Origin: Photorhabdus khanii NC19 | Lineage (GTDB): Bacteria; Pseudomonadota; Gammaproteobacteria; Enterobacterales; Enterobacteriaceae | NCBI RefSeq assembly: GCF_000517265.1 | Contig: NZ_AYSJ01000014.1 | Span: 226,691-290,690, forward strand | Reading direction: 5' to 3' | Length of the DNA: 64,000 nucleotides | Shown here: positions 38,491-47,018 of the stretch, one piece after another | How positions within the stretch are numbered: position 1 is the stretch's first letter | Layout of the letters: every line of letters begins with the position of its first letter | Program-made: the position numbers and the translations under genes | The notes under the pieces: model-generated | The model's database searches: none | What the model was told of the DNA's origin: nothing | What the model saw: the letters and a program-made list of their open reading frames with translations, nothing else

Positions 38491-39642
38491 GTGGCCGAAG
38501 ATAGCGATCTTGAGAAAACAGAAGAACCCACGCCCCATAAACGGGAAAAAGCCCGGAAAGAGGGGCAGATAGCCCGCTCCAGAGAGCTGAGTTCTATATT
38601 GATGCTGACCAGTGGCCTGAGTTTGCTCTGGATAAGCGGTCAATCAATTACTCATGAATTGTCGCTGATGGTGTTTGAAGGTTTTAACTTCGATCACAGC
38701 ATGGTCAGCAATGATAAACAGATGGTTCAGCAGATTGGCAGGTTGCTCCGGCAAGCTGTTTGGGCTTTATTACCGGTTTTTGCTGGATTAGTGTTCGTTG
38801 CGTTAAGCGCTCCGGCGCTATTGGGTGGATTAGTATTCAGTACAAAATCCATCAAATTTGATGCGAAAAAATTGAATCCTATTTCTGGTCTGAAACGTAT
38901 TTTTTCAATGAATGCGTTAGCTGAATTATTCAAAGCGTTGCTTAAAGCAGGGTTTGTCGGAATTGGCGCGGCTTTATTTCTTTGGATGAACTGGCCTGCC
39001 ATGTTACGGCTGATCGCGCAACCACCGCTGTTGGCATTGGATGATGCAATGCAAATGCTGATATTTGCCGGTTATGTGGTGGTTTTCATGTTGATACCGA
39101 TGGTGGCTTTCGATGTTGTTTACCAGATATACAGCCATCTGAAAAAACTGAGAATGACCCGACAGGAAATAAAGGATGAATTTAAAGAACAAGAGGGGGA
39201 TCCACATGTTAAAGCGCGTATCCGTCAACAACAACGGGCGGCTGCCCGTCAGCGTATGATGGCGGATGTACCGAAAGCGGATGTGATTGTCACCAACCCA
39301 ACTCACTATGCTGTCGCCCTGAAATATGATGAAAAAGCGATGAGTGCGCCAAGGGTATTGGCGAAAGGGGCGGGGATTATTGCATTGCGGATTAAAGAAA
39401 TGGGTACAGAAAACCGCATTCCATTACTTGAGGCACCACCACTTGCCAGGGCGCTTTATCGCCATAGTGAAGTTGGGGGACATATCCCCGCGACACTTTA
39501 CGCGGCGGTAGCGGAAGTGCTTGCCTGGGTCTACCAATTGAAACGTTGGAAACGGGAAGGCGGCTTGAAGCCGAAGAAACCTGAAAATCTGCCAGTGCCG
39601 CCAGCACTGGATTTCGCTGGAGAAAATAATCGTCATGGCTAA
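38491..39642 (+). CDS. flhB: Flagellar export apparatus protein FlhB
   Basis: A 383-aa inner-membrane component of the flagellar type III export gate that controls the switch from hook to filament substrates. An N-terminal 'DLEKTEEPTPHKREKARKEG' is followed by four membrane helices (about 30-210) and the cytoplasmic domain with the self-cleavage site Asn-Pro-Thr-His ('VIVTNPTHYAVALKY', about 269). Translation starts at GTG preceded by AAGGA. Length matches Salmonella FlhB (383 aa). It overlaps flhA by 8 bp. Confidence 0.96.
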   Translation: MAEDSDLEKTEEPTPHKREKARKEGQIARSRELSSILMLTSGLSLLWISGQSITHELSLMVFEGFNFDHSMVSNDKQMVQQIGRLLRQAVWALLPVFAGLVFVALSAPALLGGLVFSTKSIKFDAKKLNPISGLKRIFSMNALAELFKALLKAGFVGIGAALFLWMNWPAMLRLIAQPPLLALDDAMQMLIFAGYVVVFMLIPMVAFDVVYQIYSHLKKLRMTRQEIKDEFKEQEGDPHVKARIRQQQRAAARQRMMADVPKADVIVTNPTHYAVALKYDEKAMSAPRVLAKGAGIIALRIKEMGTENRIPLLEAPPLARALYRHSEVGGHIPATLYAAVAEVLAWVYQLKRWKREGGLKPKKPENLPVPPALDFAGENNRHG

Positions 39643-41716
39643 TCTGGCCTCTATACTTCGTTTACCGAGCAATATGAAAGGTTCGCAATGGCAAATTCTT
39701 GCCGGGCCGGTATTGATCCTCATGATTTTGTCGATGATGGTCCTGCCGTTGCCGCCATTTATGCTGGATTTGCTGTTTACGTTTAACATCGCGCTATCCA
39801 TTATGGTGTTGCTGGTGGCGATGTTTACCCGGCGTACTCTGGATTTTGCCGCATTTCCGACAATATTGCTGTTTTCCACTTTACTGCGTTTGTCGCTTAA
39901 TGTGGCTTCAACCCGTATTATTTTATTGGAAGGGCATACTGGCTCTGCGGCGGCGGGCCACGTTGTAGAAGCATTTGGTCACTTTCTGGTTGGCGGTAAT
40001 TTCGCCATCGGTATCGTGGTTTTTATTATCCTGATATTGATTAACTTTATGGTGATTACCAAAGGTGCAGGGCGTATTGCTGAAGTTGGCGCCCGTTTTG
40101 TGCTGGATGGTATGCCAGGTAAACAGATGGCGATTGACGCTGACCTGAATGCCGGATTGATCGGTGAAGAAGAAGCGAAGAAACGCCGGGCGGAAGTCAC
40201 CCAGGAATCGGATTTCTATGGTTCGATGGATGGTGCCAGTAAGTTTGTGCGTGGCGATGCGATTGCTGGATTAATGATCCTGGTTATCAACGTCGTCGGT
40301 GGCTTAATTGTTGGTGTGGCTCAGCATGGCATGAGTCTGGGGGATGCGGGGGAAGTTTATACCCTGTTAACCATTGGTGATGGTCTGGTGGCGCAGTTAC
40401 CTGCCCTGATTATTTCGACTGCGGCCGGTGTGATTGTTACCCGCGTGGCGACTGATCAGGATGTTGGTCAGCAGATGGTGACTCAACTGTTCAATAATCC
40501 ACGGGTGTTGATGTTGAGTGCGGGGGTTCTCGGATTGTTGGGCATGGTTCCGGGAATGCCCAATTTTGTTTTCCTGCTATTTACTGCGGCATTGGCAGGT
40601 CTTGGCTGGTATCTCTATCGCCGTGCTGATGGCCCGGTGATGAATACGGAAAAACCAAAAGTAGAAGAACAACAGCAGGCATCAGAAGCTTCATGGTCTG
40701 ATGTTCAGCTTGAAGATCCGCTGGGGATGGAAGTGGGATATCGCCTGATCCCGATGGTTGATTTTCGTCAGAATGGCGAATTACTGGGGCGGATCAGTGG
40801 CATTCGGAAGAAATTTGCTCAGGAGATGGGATATTTACCACCGGTGGTTCATATCCGTGACAACCTTGAACTGGCTCCGGCTGGCTACCGTATTCTAATG
40901 AAAGGGGTAGAAATTGGTCGTGGTGAAGCCCATCCGGGGCGCTGGCTGGCAATTAACCCTGGTGGTGCAGTAGGGGAATTGCAAGGTGATATCACCAAAG
41001 ATCCGGCTTTTGGACTCTCTGCGGTTTGGATTGATGACAGCCTCAGAGAACAGGCGCAGGTTCAGGGTTACACAGTCGTTGCAGCCAGTACGGTTGTGGC
41101 TACCCATATGAATCATCTGTTGACGCAATATGCCAATGAGCTGTTTGGCCGTCAGGAAGCTCAACAGCTGTTTGAGCGTGTCAGTCAGGAGATGCCTAAA
41201 CTGACGGAAGACTTTATTCCCGATATCGTTAGTCTGACAACACTGCATAAGGTTTTGCAAAACCTGTTGTCCGAACAGGTGCCAATTCGGGATATGCGGA
41301 CAATTATTGAGACACTGGCTGAACATGCTCCGGGGCAAACTGATCCTTATGAGCTGACATCTGTGGTCAGAATCGCGCTTGGCCGGGCAATTGCTCAACA
41401 GTGGTTCCCGGGAGCGCAGGAAATCCAGGTCATCGGACTGGATGCCGGTCTTGAGCGTTTGTTAATTCAGGCGTTGCAAAATGGTGGTGGTCTGGAGCCA
41501 GGATTGGCGGATAACCTGCAACGGCAGGCAACGGAAGCACTGCAACGTCAGGAAATGCTGGGTGCTCCTCCGGTACTGTTGGTTAATCATGCATTGCGTC
41601 CGCTGTTATCGCGTTTTTTGCGAAGGACTTTACCTCAATTGGTTGTCTTATCTAACCTTGAAATCAGTGATAACCGTCAAATCCGTATGACAGCAACCAT
41701 TGGTGGTAATGGATAG
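39635..41716 (+). CDS. flhA: Flagellar export gate protein FlhA
   Basis: A 693-aa protein: eight membrane helices in the first 330 residues, including 'GRIAEVGARFVLDGMPGKQMAIDADLNAG' (the conserved FHIPEP region), then a cytoplasmic domain that docks export chaperones. Length agrees with Salmonella FlhA (692 aa). It is the last gene of the flhBA unit and is followed by a terminator hairpin; flhE, the usual third gene, is not found. Confidence 0.97.
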   Translation: MANLASILRLPSNMKGSQWQILAGPVLILMILSMMVLPLPPFMLDLLFTFNIALSIMVLLVAMFTRRTLDFAAFPTILLFSTLLRLSLNVASTRIILLEGHTGSAAAGHVVEAFGHFLVGGNFAIGIVVFIILILINFMVITKGAGRIAEVGARFVLDGMPGKQMAIDADLNAGLIGEEEAKKRRAEVTQESDFYGSMDGASKFVRGDAIAGLMILVINVVGGLIVGVAQHGMSLGDAGEVYTLLTIGDGLVAQLPALIISTAAGVIVTRVATDQDVGQQMVTQLFNNPRVLMLSAGVLGLLGMVPGMPNFVFLLFTAALAGLGWYLYRRADGPVMNTEKPKVEEQQQASEASWSDVQLEDPLGMEVGYRLIPMVDFRQNGELLGRISGIRKKFAQEMGYLPPVVHIRDNLELAPAGYRILMKGVEIGRGEAHPGRWLAINPGGAVGELQGDITKDPAFGLSAVWIDDSLREQAQVQGYTVVAASTVVATHMNHLLTQYANELFGRQEAQQLFERVSQEMPKLTEDFIPDIVSLTTLHKVLQNLLSEQVPIRDMRTIIETLAEHAPGQTDPYELTSVVRIALGRAIAQQWFPGAQEIQVIGLDAGLERLLIQALQNGGGLEPGLADNLQRQATEALQRQEMLGAPPVLLVNHALRPLLSRFLRRTLPQLVVLSNLEISDNRQIRMTATIGGNG

Positions 41717-41735
41717 TTGTATCAATAAAATAATG

Positions 41736-41765
41736 GGCCATTTTATTCGTAAATGGCCTTTAATA
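41736..41765 (+). terminator. flhBA terminator
   Basis: GGCCATTT (41736-41743) pairs with AAATGGCC (41751-41758), followed by a T-rich stretch. Confidence 0.8.
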
Positions 41766-41822
41766 TTCTTTTTTAAGAAAATTGCCCGTTTTGGATAAAA
41801 GTGGGATTTTTCTTTTATCATA

Positions 41823-41857
41823 TTTACATTTACATTTACATTTACATTTACATTTAC
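41823..41857. repeat. Hexanucleotide tandem repeat (TTTACA), 5.8 copies
   Basis: Five full copies of TTTACA plus a five-base partial copy, uninterrupted and identical. The tract is about 85 bp ahead of the small membrane reading frame at 41942. Such tracts can change copy number by slippage. Confidence 0.9.
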
Positions 41858-41941
41858 TGCCGGAGAAATTTCTATTCACTTCGGTTTTTTCATTATTAAA
41901 TAATCATCATTAATGAGCTTGGAAATAGGTTGGTAAAGAGA

Positions 41942-42049
41942 GTGATAATTAATTTTTTAATGTTGTTAGTTTTGATTTTAATATTATCTAAATATAAAAA
42001 ACTTTCGAAACAGATCGAAAATAGAGTAAATCATACTGAGCAAGAATAA
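41942..42049 (+). CDS. Small membrane protein, possibly frameshifted
   Basis: A GTG-started 35-codon frame (AAAGAGA just upstream) encodes one hydrophobic helix ('FLMLLVLILILS') followed by a charged tail ('KYKKLSKQIENRV'). The overlapping frame continues from about 42042 to 42146 as a hydrophilic, coding-like sequence ('ESNVELKNDNDKGKIKNN'), so the original gene may have been about 68 codons and suffered a one-base slip. It precedes the ParB-fold gene by 150 bp. I cannot assign a function; a membrane-anchored partner of the next gene is one possibility. Confidence 0.4.
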   Translation: MIINFLMLLVLILILSKYKKLSKQIENRVNHTEQE

Positions 42050-42197
42050 TACACAACAAACTAAAGAGTCGAATGTTGAATTAAAGAATGATAATGATAA
42101 AGGAAAGATAAAAAATAACACACCAAATTTGGTGACGAAAAAATAAAATTCAGTAATATTTACCGCTCTAAACAATTCAAAAGGATGAGAGTTAAAT

Positions 42198-42617
42198 ATG
42201 TATAAAAATATGTTAAAATCCGTAACATCAAGAAAAACAGAAAACGGACCTCAATTAAAAGGAAATGAGAACACATATGATACATCAATATTAAAAGGCA
42301 GCCCTGTAGGACGAAATGATATTGGAAATTCAGCACCACTACCCGCTCAGGCAGAAGTTTTTCAAAAAGTTGTCGACGAAAAAATAGAAAGCTTTAAAAC
42401 AAAGGGAAATCCAATATCAATTGTTGTCTGGCGTAATAACCAGACAGGGCTTACCCACATATTGGATGGTCAGCATCGATTTATTGCTGCATGCATACTT
42501 GGAGTACCCGTTAATTTGACATGGAAAAAATTCGGTATACCACCTAATCAGATAGACTGGAGTAGTACAAGATTCTCAAATGGAATACCAGCCAAGACCA
42601 GGATATTTGGAAAATAA
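42198..42617 (+). CDS. ParB/sulfiredoxin-fold small protein
   Basis: A 139-aa protein. Residues 75-115 carry the ParB/Srx-type signature ('THILDGQHRFIAACILGVPV', in the position of the G-x-H-R loop that binds nucleotide or DNA). Residues 1-60 are Asn/Gly/Lys-rich and probably disordered, followed by 'NPISIVVWRNNQTG'. It is far too short to be a chromosome-segregation ParB. Similar stand-alone domains occur in polymorphic toxins and phage proteins. It has no signal peptide. AAGGATGAGA precedes the ATG. Low GC and the surrounding accessory genes suggest acquired DNA. Toxin, effector or modification enzyme remain open. Confidence 0.65.
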   Translation: MYKNMLKSVTSRKTENGPQLKGNENTYDTSILKGSPVGRNDIGNSAPLPAQAEVFQKVVDEKIESFKTKGNPISIVVWRNNQTGLTHILDGQHRFIAACILGVPVNLTWKKFGIPPNQIDWSSTRFSNGIPAKTRIFGK

Positions 42618-42679
42618 TTGATTAAGTTAGTTTAATGTGTATTAGGCGTGACTTGATCTGACACAGGACCTTGAAAGAT

Positions 42680-42740
42680 TGAGAGTTACCGGTTTTGATA
42701 TAGATGTTGAAATCTTAAACAAAATGTGAGGTAACTCTCA
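42680..42740. repeat. Inverted repeat between the ParB-fold gene and the fic gene
   Basis: TGAGAGTTACC (42680-42690) and GGTAACTCTCA (42730-42740) are perfect inverse copies 39 bp apart. They may be the edges of a decayed insertion sequence or a regulatory site. No transposase remains. Confidence 0.45.
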
Positions 42741-42813
42741 TGCTTCATCGTGGTGAGCGGCACTTGATTAATATTCTTTATGTTTAATTGCGGTTATATC
42801 ATCCCGGATAAAT

Positions 42814-43917
42814 TCAAATATAATTGAGAATGTAACGGGTGCTACGACCGCCAGCTCCGGTGTTTTCTAAACAGCCTAGCTTAACCAAATGTGCCAAATG
42901 CCTTGTTGCCGTGGGGCGACTTACTTTTGCCACTTTTTGATATTGGCTGCTGTTAATACCCTGCTCAAAATCACCGTCCAGCATACGATTTAATACCTTT
43001 GCCTGCTCTTTAGTCAATTGGGTCTGATCTATCCGCCGCCAAAATTTAGCTTTTAACACAATTCGATTAATTTCTTTCAGTTTGTTTATTAAGGTTTCAT
43101 TCAGTATTTTCAGAAACCAAACTATCCAGGCGGTAATATCCAAGCTGCCTCTCTGAGTGCTTTCAAGGATTTCGTAATACATCTTACGATGCTCACAAAT
43201 ACTGACTGACATTGCGTAGAAACGGATTGAACGGTTTTCGGCTTGGGCGAGTGCAAGGTCTGTCAAAAATCGGGTCACGCGCCCGTTTCCGTCTTCTAAG
43301 GGGTGGATTGTCACAAACCATAAATGAGCAATTGCCGCCCTAATGATGGGATCGAGGCTGGCATCTGTTCGGGATTTATTGAACCATTTTATGAATTGAA
43401 GTACTTCGGCGACGACTCTTTCCGGTGGTGGCGCTTCAAGGTGAACAGTCGGCTTATCCAGACGACCGGATACTACTTCTATCACCCCTTCGCGTAACTG
43501 ACCTCCCTGTATCGGATTGAACAGGATATATCCTGCGGGGAACATCAACTGATGCCACCTGAGGATACGCTCAAGGGTCAGCTCGGAGTCACTGTTTTCT
43601 ATCACATCAAGGGCGACCTCGGTAATGCCGTCAGTTCTTTCTGTTGTTGGATAAGGTTTCTCTTCTGTGATACCCAACCTGTTCGCTAATGACGAGCGTA
43701 CAGAAGCTGCGTTTAATCGCTCGCCTTCAATTTCGCTGGAATAGATTATGTTGGATAGCAGGCTATCTAGCGTTGCTTGCTTGGCGTCTTCATACTCAGA
43801 TTTGCCTAATAACAATCCTTGGTTGAACTGCACGTCTCGTAGTAATGGCGCAATAACGTCGGCATTCCAATGGAATTCAGGCCAATTCTGTTGTTTCCAT
43901 ATCCACATTGATTTCAC
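42814..43917 (-). CDS. Fic-domain protein, class II (AMP-transferase type)
   Basis: A 367-aa protein. The N-terminal DUF4172-type region (1-100) contains the inhibitory helix motif Ser-x-x-x-Glu-Gly at 60-65 ('SSEIEG'). The Fic core has the catalytic loop 'HPLEDGNGR' with His205, and the C-terminal 90 residues look like a winged helix ('KVSRPTATRHLAHLVKLG'). Fic enzymes usually transfer AMP to Tyr or Thr of target proteins; the N-terminal inhibitory helix should keep it inactive until relieved. No adjacent antitoxin is required in this class. Length is normal. The target is unknown. Confidence 0.88.
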   Translation of the reverse strand: MKSMWIWKQQNWPEFHWNADVIAPLLRDVQFNQGLLLGKSEYEDAKQATLDSLLSNIIYSSEIEGERLNAASVRSSLANRLGITEEKPYPTTERTDGITEVALDVIENSDSELTLERILRWHQLMFPAGYILFNPIQGGQLREGVIEVVSGRLDKPTVHLEAPPPERVVAEVLQFIKWFNKSRTDASLDPIIRAAIAHLWFVTIHPLEDGNGRVTRFLTDLALAQAENRSIRFYAMSVSICEHRKMYYEILESTQRGSLDITAWIVWFLKILNETLINKLKEINRIVLKAKFWRRIDQTQLTKEQAKVLNRMLDGDFEQGINSSQYQKVAKVSRPTATRHLAHLVKLGCLENTGAGGRSTRYILNYI

Positions 43918-44806
43918 CTATGAGTTAAATAAGACCTCTATTCTACTCACTAAATGAGGCGAATGTTAATTTTATTTGACTCATTTACAGTTTTTTAAGG
44001 CAATAAAGGTCTTATTGACCTTGATGGAGGGTTGGGCGGGATCTCACTTATCCCTTCTTTATTGCGTTATTTCTATGGTTTTCTGTGTAAAATAATCGGG
44101 AGAAAGCACTTGAGTGTGATGCTGTCCTTTAAAAAGAGTATTTATTGAGTTAAATCCACCTTTTATATAAAAGCTTTAAACACTTCTTTTTATCTTTATT
44201 GATTAAAGTTTTTACCTGTTTTTTCATAATGCGTTTGTCCATTTTTCCAGGTTTTAAAACCACGCTGACAGACAAAAAACGGTTTTTTTAACTGCTGTTT
44301 TATCACTTTCAGATTCTGAATTATTTAATGTGGATAATTATGATTTTGATATTATTTAAATATATTCGCAATTTTCCTTAATGATTTAAATGGCGTGTTT
44401 TTATTTTTTAAAAATCAAATGATTATGTGTAAATAATGTTATTTTAGTGTGTTATCGGTTATTTTGTGTTTTTTCAATAAATTTTTTAATGAATTGATTT
44501 AAATCTAATTAAATTTATGGCTATTGCGATAATCGTGGTGAGGAGGATATTATTTAAGTGATATTTTATAAAAAAAAGCTGTTAATTTTTTATTAAATAA
44601 CTGGCAAAAATTCACTTTTCCGCAATGCTTAATTATATCAGGTCGTGCCTCACAAAAAACCAGTGACATAGTCAAGTTAAATATTAAATAAGTGTTATCG
44701 GGAACATATTTTTCGATGGCGGTAGCGTACCTGAGGCAATAAGAAAAGTTAAATCGTTTCAAATCCGCAGGGTAACTAAGAACGGGTTTCTGATGAGGAA
44801 AACATT
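43918..44806. other. AT-rich spacer between the fic gene and the repeat-protein gene
   Basis: About 890 bp holding both divergent promoters. It includes a minor inverted repeat (AAGGTC-TTATT-GACCTT near 44006-44022). I see no supportable gene; a minus-strand frame of 70 codons (44550-44762) overlaps the presumed promoter region and looks like chance. Confidence 0.55.
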
Positions 44807-45331
44807 ATGTCCATTGAACCACCGCTATATCAGGAAGGTATTGTCGTGATACATGTTGCTACGCCCGATGATTTGGTGAAATTTGCCGATCAAGCCCTCT
44901 TCTGGAATAAAGAAACCTATGAGCAGATGAAAATTGCAGAGGTACTGTTTACGCCAGCAGGAGAAACGCCACCTGGTCTGGGGATTAAACATGTCGCTAC
45001 ACCCGATGATTTGGCGAAGTTTGTCGATGAAGAATACTACTGGAATGGGAAAACCTACGAACAGATGGAAGCTGTAAAGGTGTTGTTTATACCAGCGGAA
45101 AAAATACGCGGTGTAGGGATTAAACATGTTGCCACACCCGATGATTTGGCGAAGTTTGCCGATGAAGAACTCTTCTGGAGTAAGAAAGACTACGAGCAGC
45201 TAAAAGCCGCAGAGGTGCTGTTTGTACCAAGAGAGGAAATGCCCGGTTCGGGGGTTAAACGTATTGCCACGCCGGATGATTCGGCAAAGTTTACCGATAA
45301 AGCGGCTAATTGGAATAAAGAGAAACATTAA
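44807..45331 (+). CDS. Four-repeat protein with truncated last repeat
   Basis: A 174-aa protein made of imperfect repeats of about 45 residues with the frame 'HVATPDDLAKFADE-xx-W-x-K-x-YEQ-x-K-AAEVLF-x-P'. Three repeats are complete and a fourth starts at about 152. I do not recognise the family. No signal peptide or membrane segment is visible. GAGGA 7 nt upstream supports the ATG. After the TAA at 45329 the same frame continues for 15 codons with the missing half of repeat four (ending 'GILFIPKVKE', stop at 45377), so the stop looks recent. It precedes the propeller genes by 100 bp and may be co-transcribed. Confidence 0.75.
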   Translation: MSIEPPLYQEGIVVIHVATPDDLVKFADQALFWNKETYEQMKIAEVLFTPAGETPPGLGIKHVATPDDLAKFVDEEYYWNGKTYEQMEAVKVLFIPAEKIRGVGIKHVATPDDLAKFADEELFWSKKDYEQLKAAEVLFVPREEMPGSGVKRIATPDDSAKFTDKAANWNKEKH

Positions 45332-45431
45332 GAGAGGGATAAAGCCGGAATATTGTTTATCCCGAAAGTAAAAGAATAAAACAGAGTGTGACAACGTTAA
45401 CTTATCTGCCATTCTGCATTGGAGGTATTAA

Positions 45432-47000
45432 ATGGCTCACAACAAGACATCTACATCCAGCGAGAATAATCTGTTGAATAAAGAGGAGGTTAAATCCTGG
45501 TTTAAATTATATTCCCTGCCGAAAAGTGAAAATTATACTCAATTGGTGCAAATAGCGGCAGAAGGTCGGCGTTTAGCCGGGCTGGATCCTGCTCAGCCCG
45601 ATAATAATCCAGGAGCAGGATTGAATCGGGATCTGGATGAGGTGAATTTACTCTTAGTGAATCCCGGTGAAGGGGTGCATATCGGAGAAGACCGTGAAAT
45701 TGCTGTCAATATTGATAAGAGCAGCGGTTTACAGTTCATTAATGGCGAATTGGGATTACGCCCCGACTTTAAATTGTCGCTGGAATTGTTTGAGAGTTTT
45801 ACGCAGGAACAACAAAGAGAACTTTACCGTTGGCTGATTCATGCTGGGGAGATGGCAGCGAGTAAGGTGCAGTTGCCCGCGTTTGACTTGCCGGCCAACG
45901 CTAACAATAAAAACCTTGGCGCTGTTGTCAGTGTCAGCGGCGATGGGAAAACTATCGCGCTTAGTGGGGCAGAGGCTAAGGAACCTGTATATCTATTTTC
46001 TTATACCGATAACGGTTGGCGGCAGCAATTCGCTGATTACGTTAGTGGTTATGGCGGCAGAGCGCTAAGTTTGAATCGAAATGGTAATGTTCTCGCGGTG
46101 GGTATTGATAACCGAAACAGTGATGGTGGGCATGGTTCAGTGTTCGTTTATCACAGATTGGCAAATGGCACGTGGGAAAAATCGGCCAAACTTTGGCTTA
46201 GTGAGGCGAACGTTCAGCAGCATTTCGGTTGTTCTGTGAGCCTGAGCGCGGATGGCTCACTATTAGCGGTAGGCTCTTATGGCTGGAGATCGGGTTTATT
46301 GACTAACTGCGGCGCAGTGTATCTTTATCAGTATGACGGGAAGAAATGGTCACAGCTTGGTGAGCGTCTGACCTTAGCTTCTCCGGCACAGGGCGATATG
46401 TTTGGCGGCAAACTGAGCTTGAGTGCGGATGGTTCAACCTTGGCAGTGGCGGCAACGGGGCGTAATGGTAATGGTGAAGTGACGATATTTCATCGTCACG
46501 GGGAATACTGGCAGCCGCAACCGCCACTCAATTCGCTGACTTCTCCTTCACTCGACAGCAATGACGGCTTTGGTGCCAGTCTCAGCTTAAGCGATAGCGG
46601 CGATATTCTGGCGGTGGGATGCCCGGGAGAGAAGAACAATGTTGGTGCGGTCTATTTGTACCAGCGTCATCGTAATGGATGGCAAGTTATAGGGATACTG
46701 AGAGAAGCGGTGACTGCCGGGGAAAGGTTTGGCAGCGAGTTGTCTCTGAGTAGTGACGGCCAGATACTGGTGGTGTCAACACCTGTTGGTAAAAATGACA
46801 CAGGTGTGCAAACCGGTGCGGTATGGTGGTTTAGCTATCAGGATGAACAATGGATTATGCAGGGCAAATTACTGGAGCTGGATGGGGAATTAAACCATAA
46901 ATTTGGTGCCGGCGTTTGTCTCAGTGGTGATGGCAATACGTTGGCGATTGGTGCCAGTGGCTGGAAGAGTGGAGAAGGGAAAGTTTACCTTTACGACTAG
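45432..47000 (+). CDS. Seven-repeat FG-GAP-like beta-propeller protein, member 1
   Basis: A 522-aa protein. Residues 1-165 form an N-terminal module with Gly-Leu/beta-turn repeats ('GAGLNRDLDEVNLLL', 'SSGLQFINGELGL') and a helix ('FTQEQQRELYRWLI'). Residues 175-522 contain seven repeats of 'FG-x-SVSLSADGSLLAVG' followed by 'GAVYLYQ', consistent with a complete seven-bladed propeller like integrin-alpha FG-GAP domains, though the calcium-binding DxDxDG loop is absent. No signal peptide is visible. GGAGG precedes the ATG. Function unknown; ligand or carbohydrate binding is plausible for this fold. Followed by the 140-aa module gene after 18 bp. Confidence 0.75.
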   Translation: MAHNKTSTSSENNLLNKEEVKSWFKLYSLPKSENYTQLVQIAAEGRRLAGLDPAQPDNNPGAGLNRDLDEVNLLLVNPGEGVHIGEDREIAVNIDKSSGLQFINGELGLRPDFKLSLELFESFTQEQQRELYRWLIHAGEMAASKVQLPAFDLPANANNKNLGAVVSVSGDGKTIALSGAEAKEPVYLFSYTDNGWRQQFADYVSGYGGRALSLNRNGNVLAVGIDNRNSDGGHGSVFVYHRLANGTWEKSAKLWLSEANVQQHFGCSVSLSADGSLLAVGSYGWRSGLLTNCGAVYLYQYDGKKWSQLGERLTLASPAQGDMFGGKLSLSADGSTLAVAATGRNGNGEVTIFHRHGEYWQPQPPLNSLTSPSLDSNDGFGASLSLSDSGDILAVGCPGEKNNVGAVYLYQRHRNGWQVIGILREAVTAGERFGSELSLSSDGQILVVSTPVGKNDTGVQTGAVWWFSYQDEQWIMQGKLLELDGELNHKFGAGVCLSGDGNTLAIGASGWKSGEGKVYLYD

Positions 47001-47018
47001 CTAAATGAGGAAAAAACG

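Noticed and set aside
41823..41857. Short repeat tract as a CRISPR array
   Set aside because: Units are 6 bp, contiguous and without spacers; no cas genes are present anywhere in the window.
42680..42740. Insertion sequence ends
   Set aside because: The inverted repeats are only 61 bp from end to end and enclose no transposase; kept only as a repeat.
44550..44762. Minus-strand 70-codon frame upstream of the repeat-protein gene
   Set aside because: Covers the expected promoter region, AT-rich, no ribosome binding site seen.
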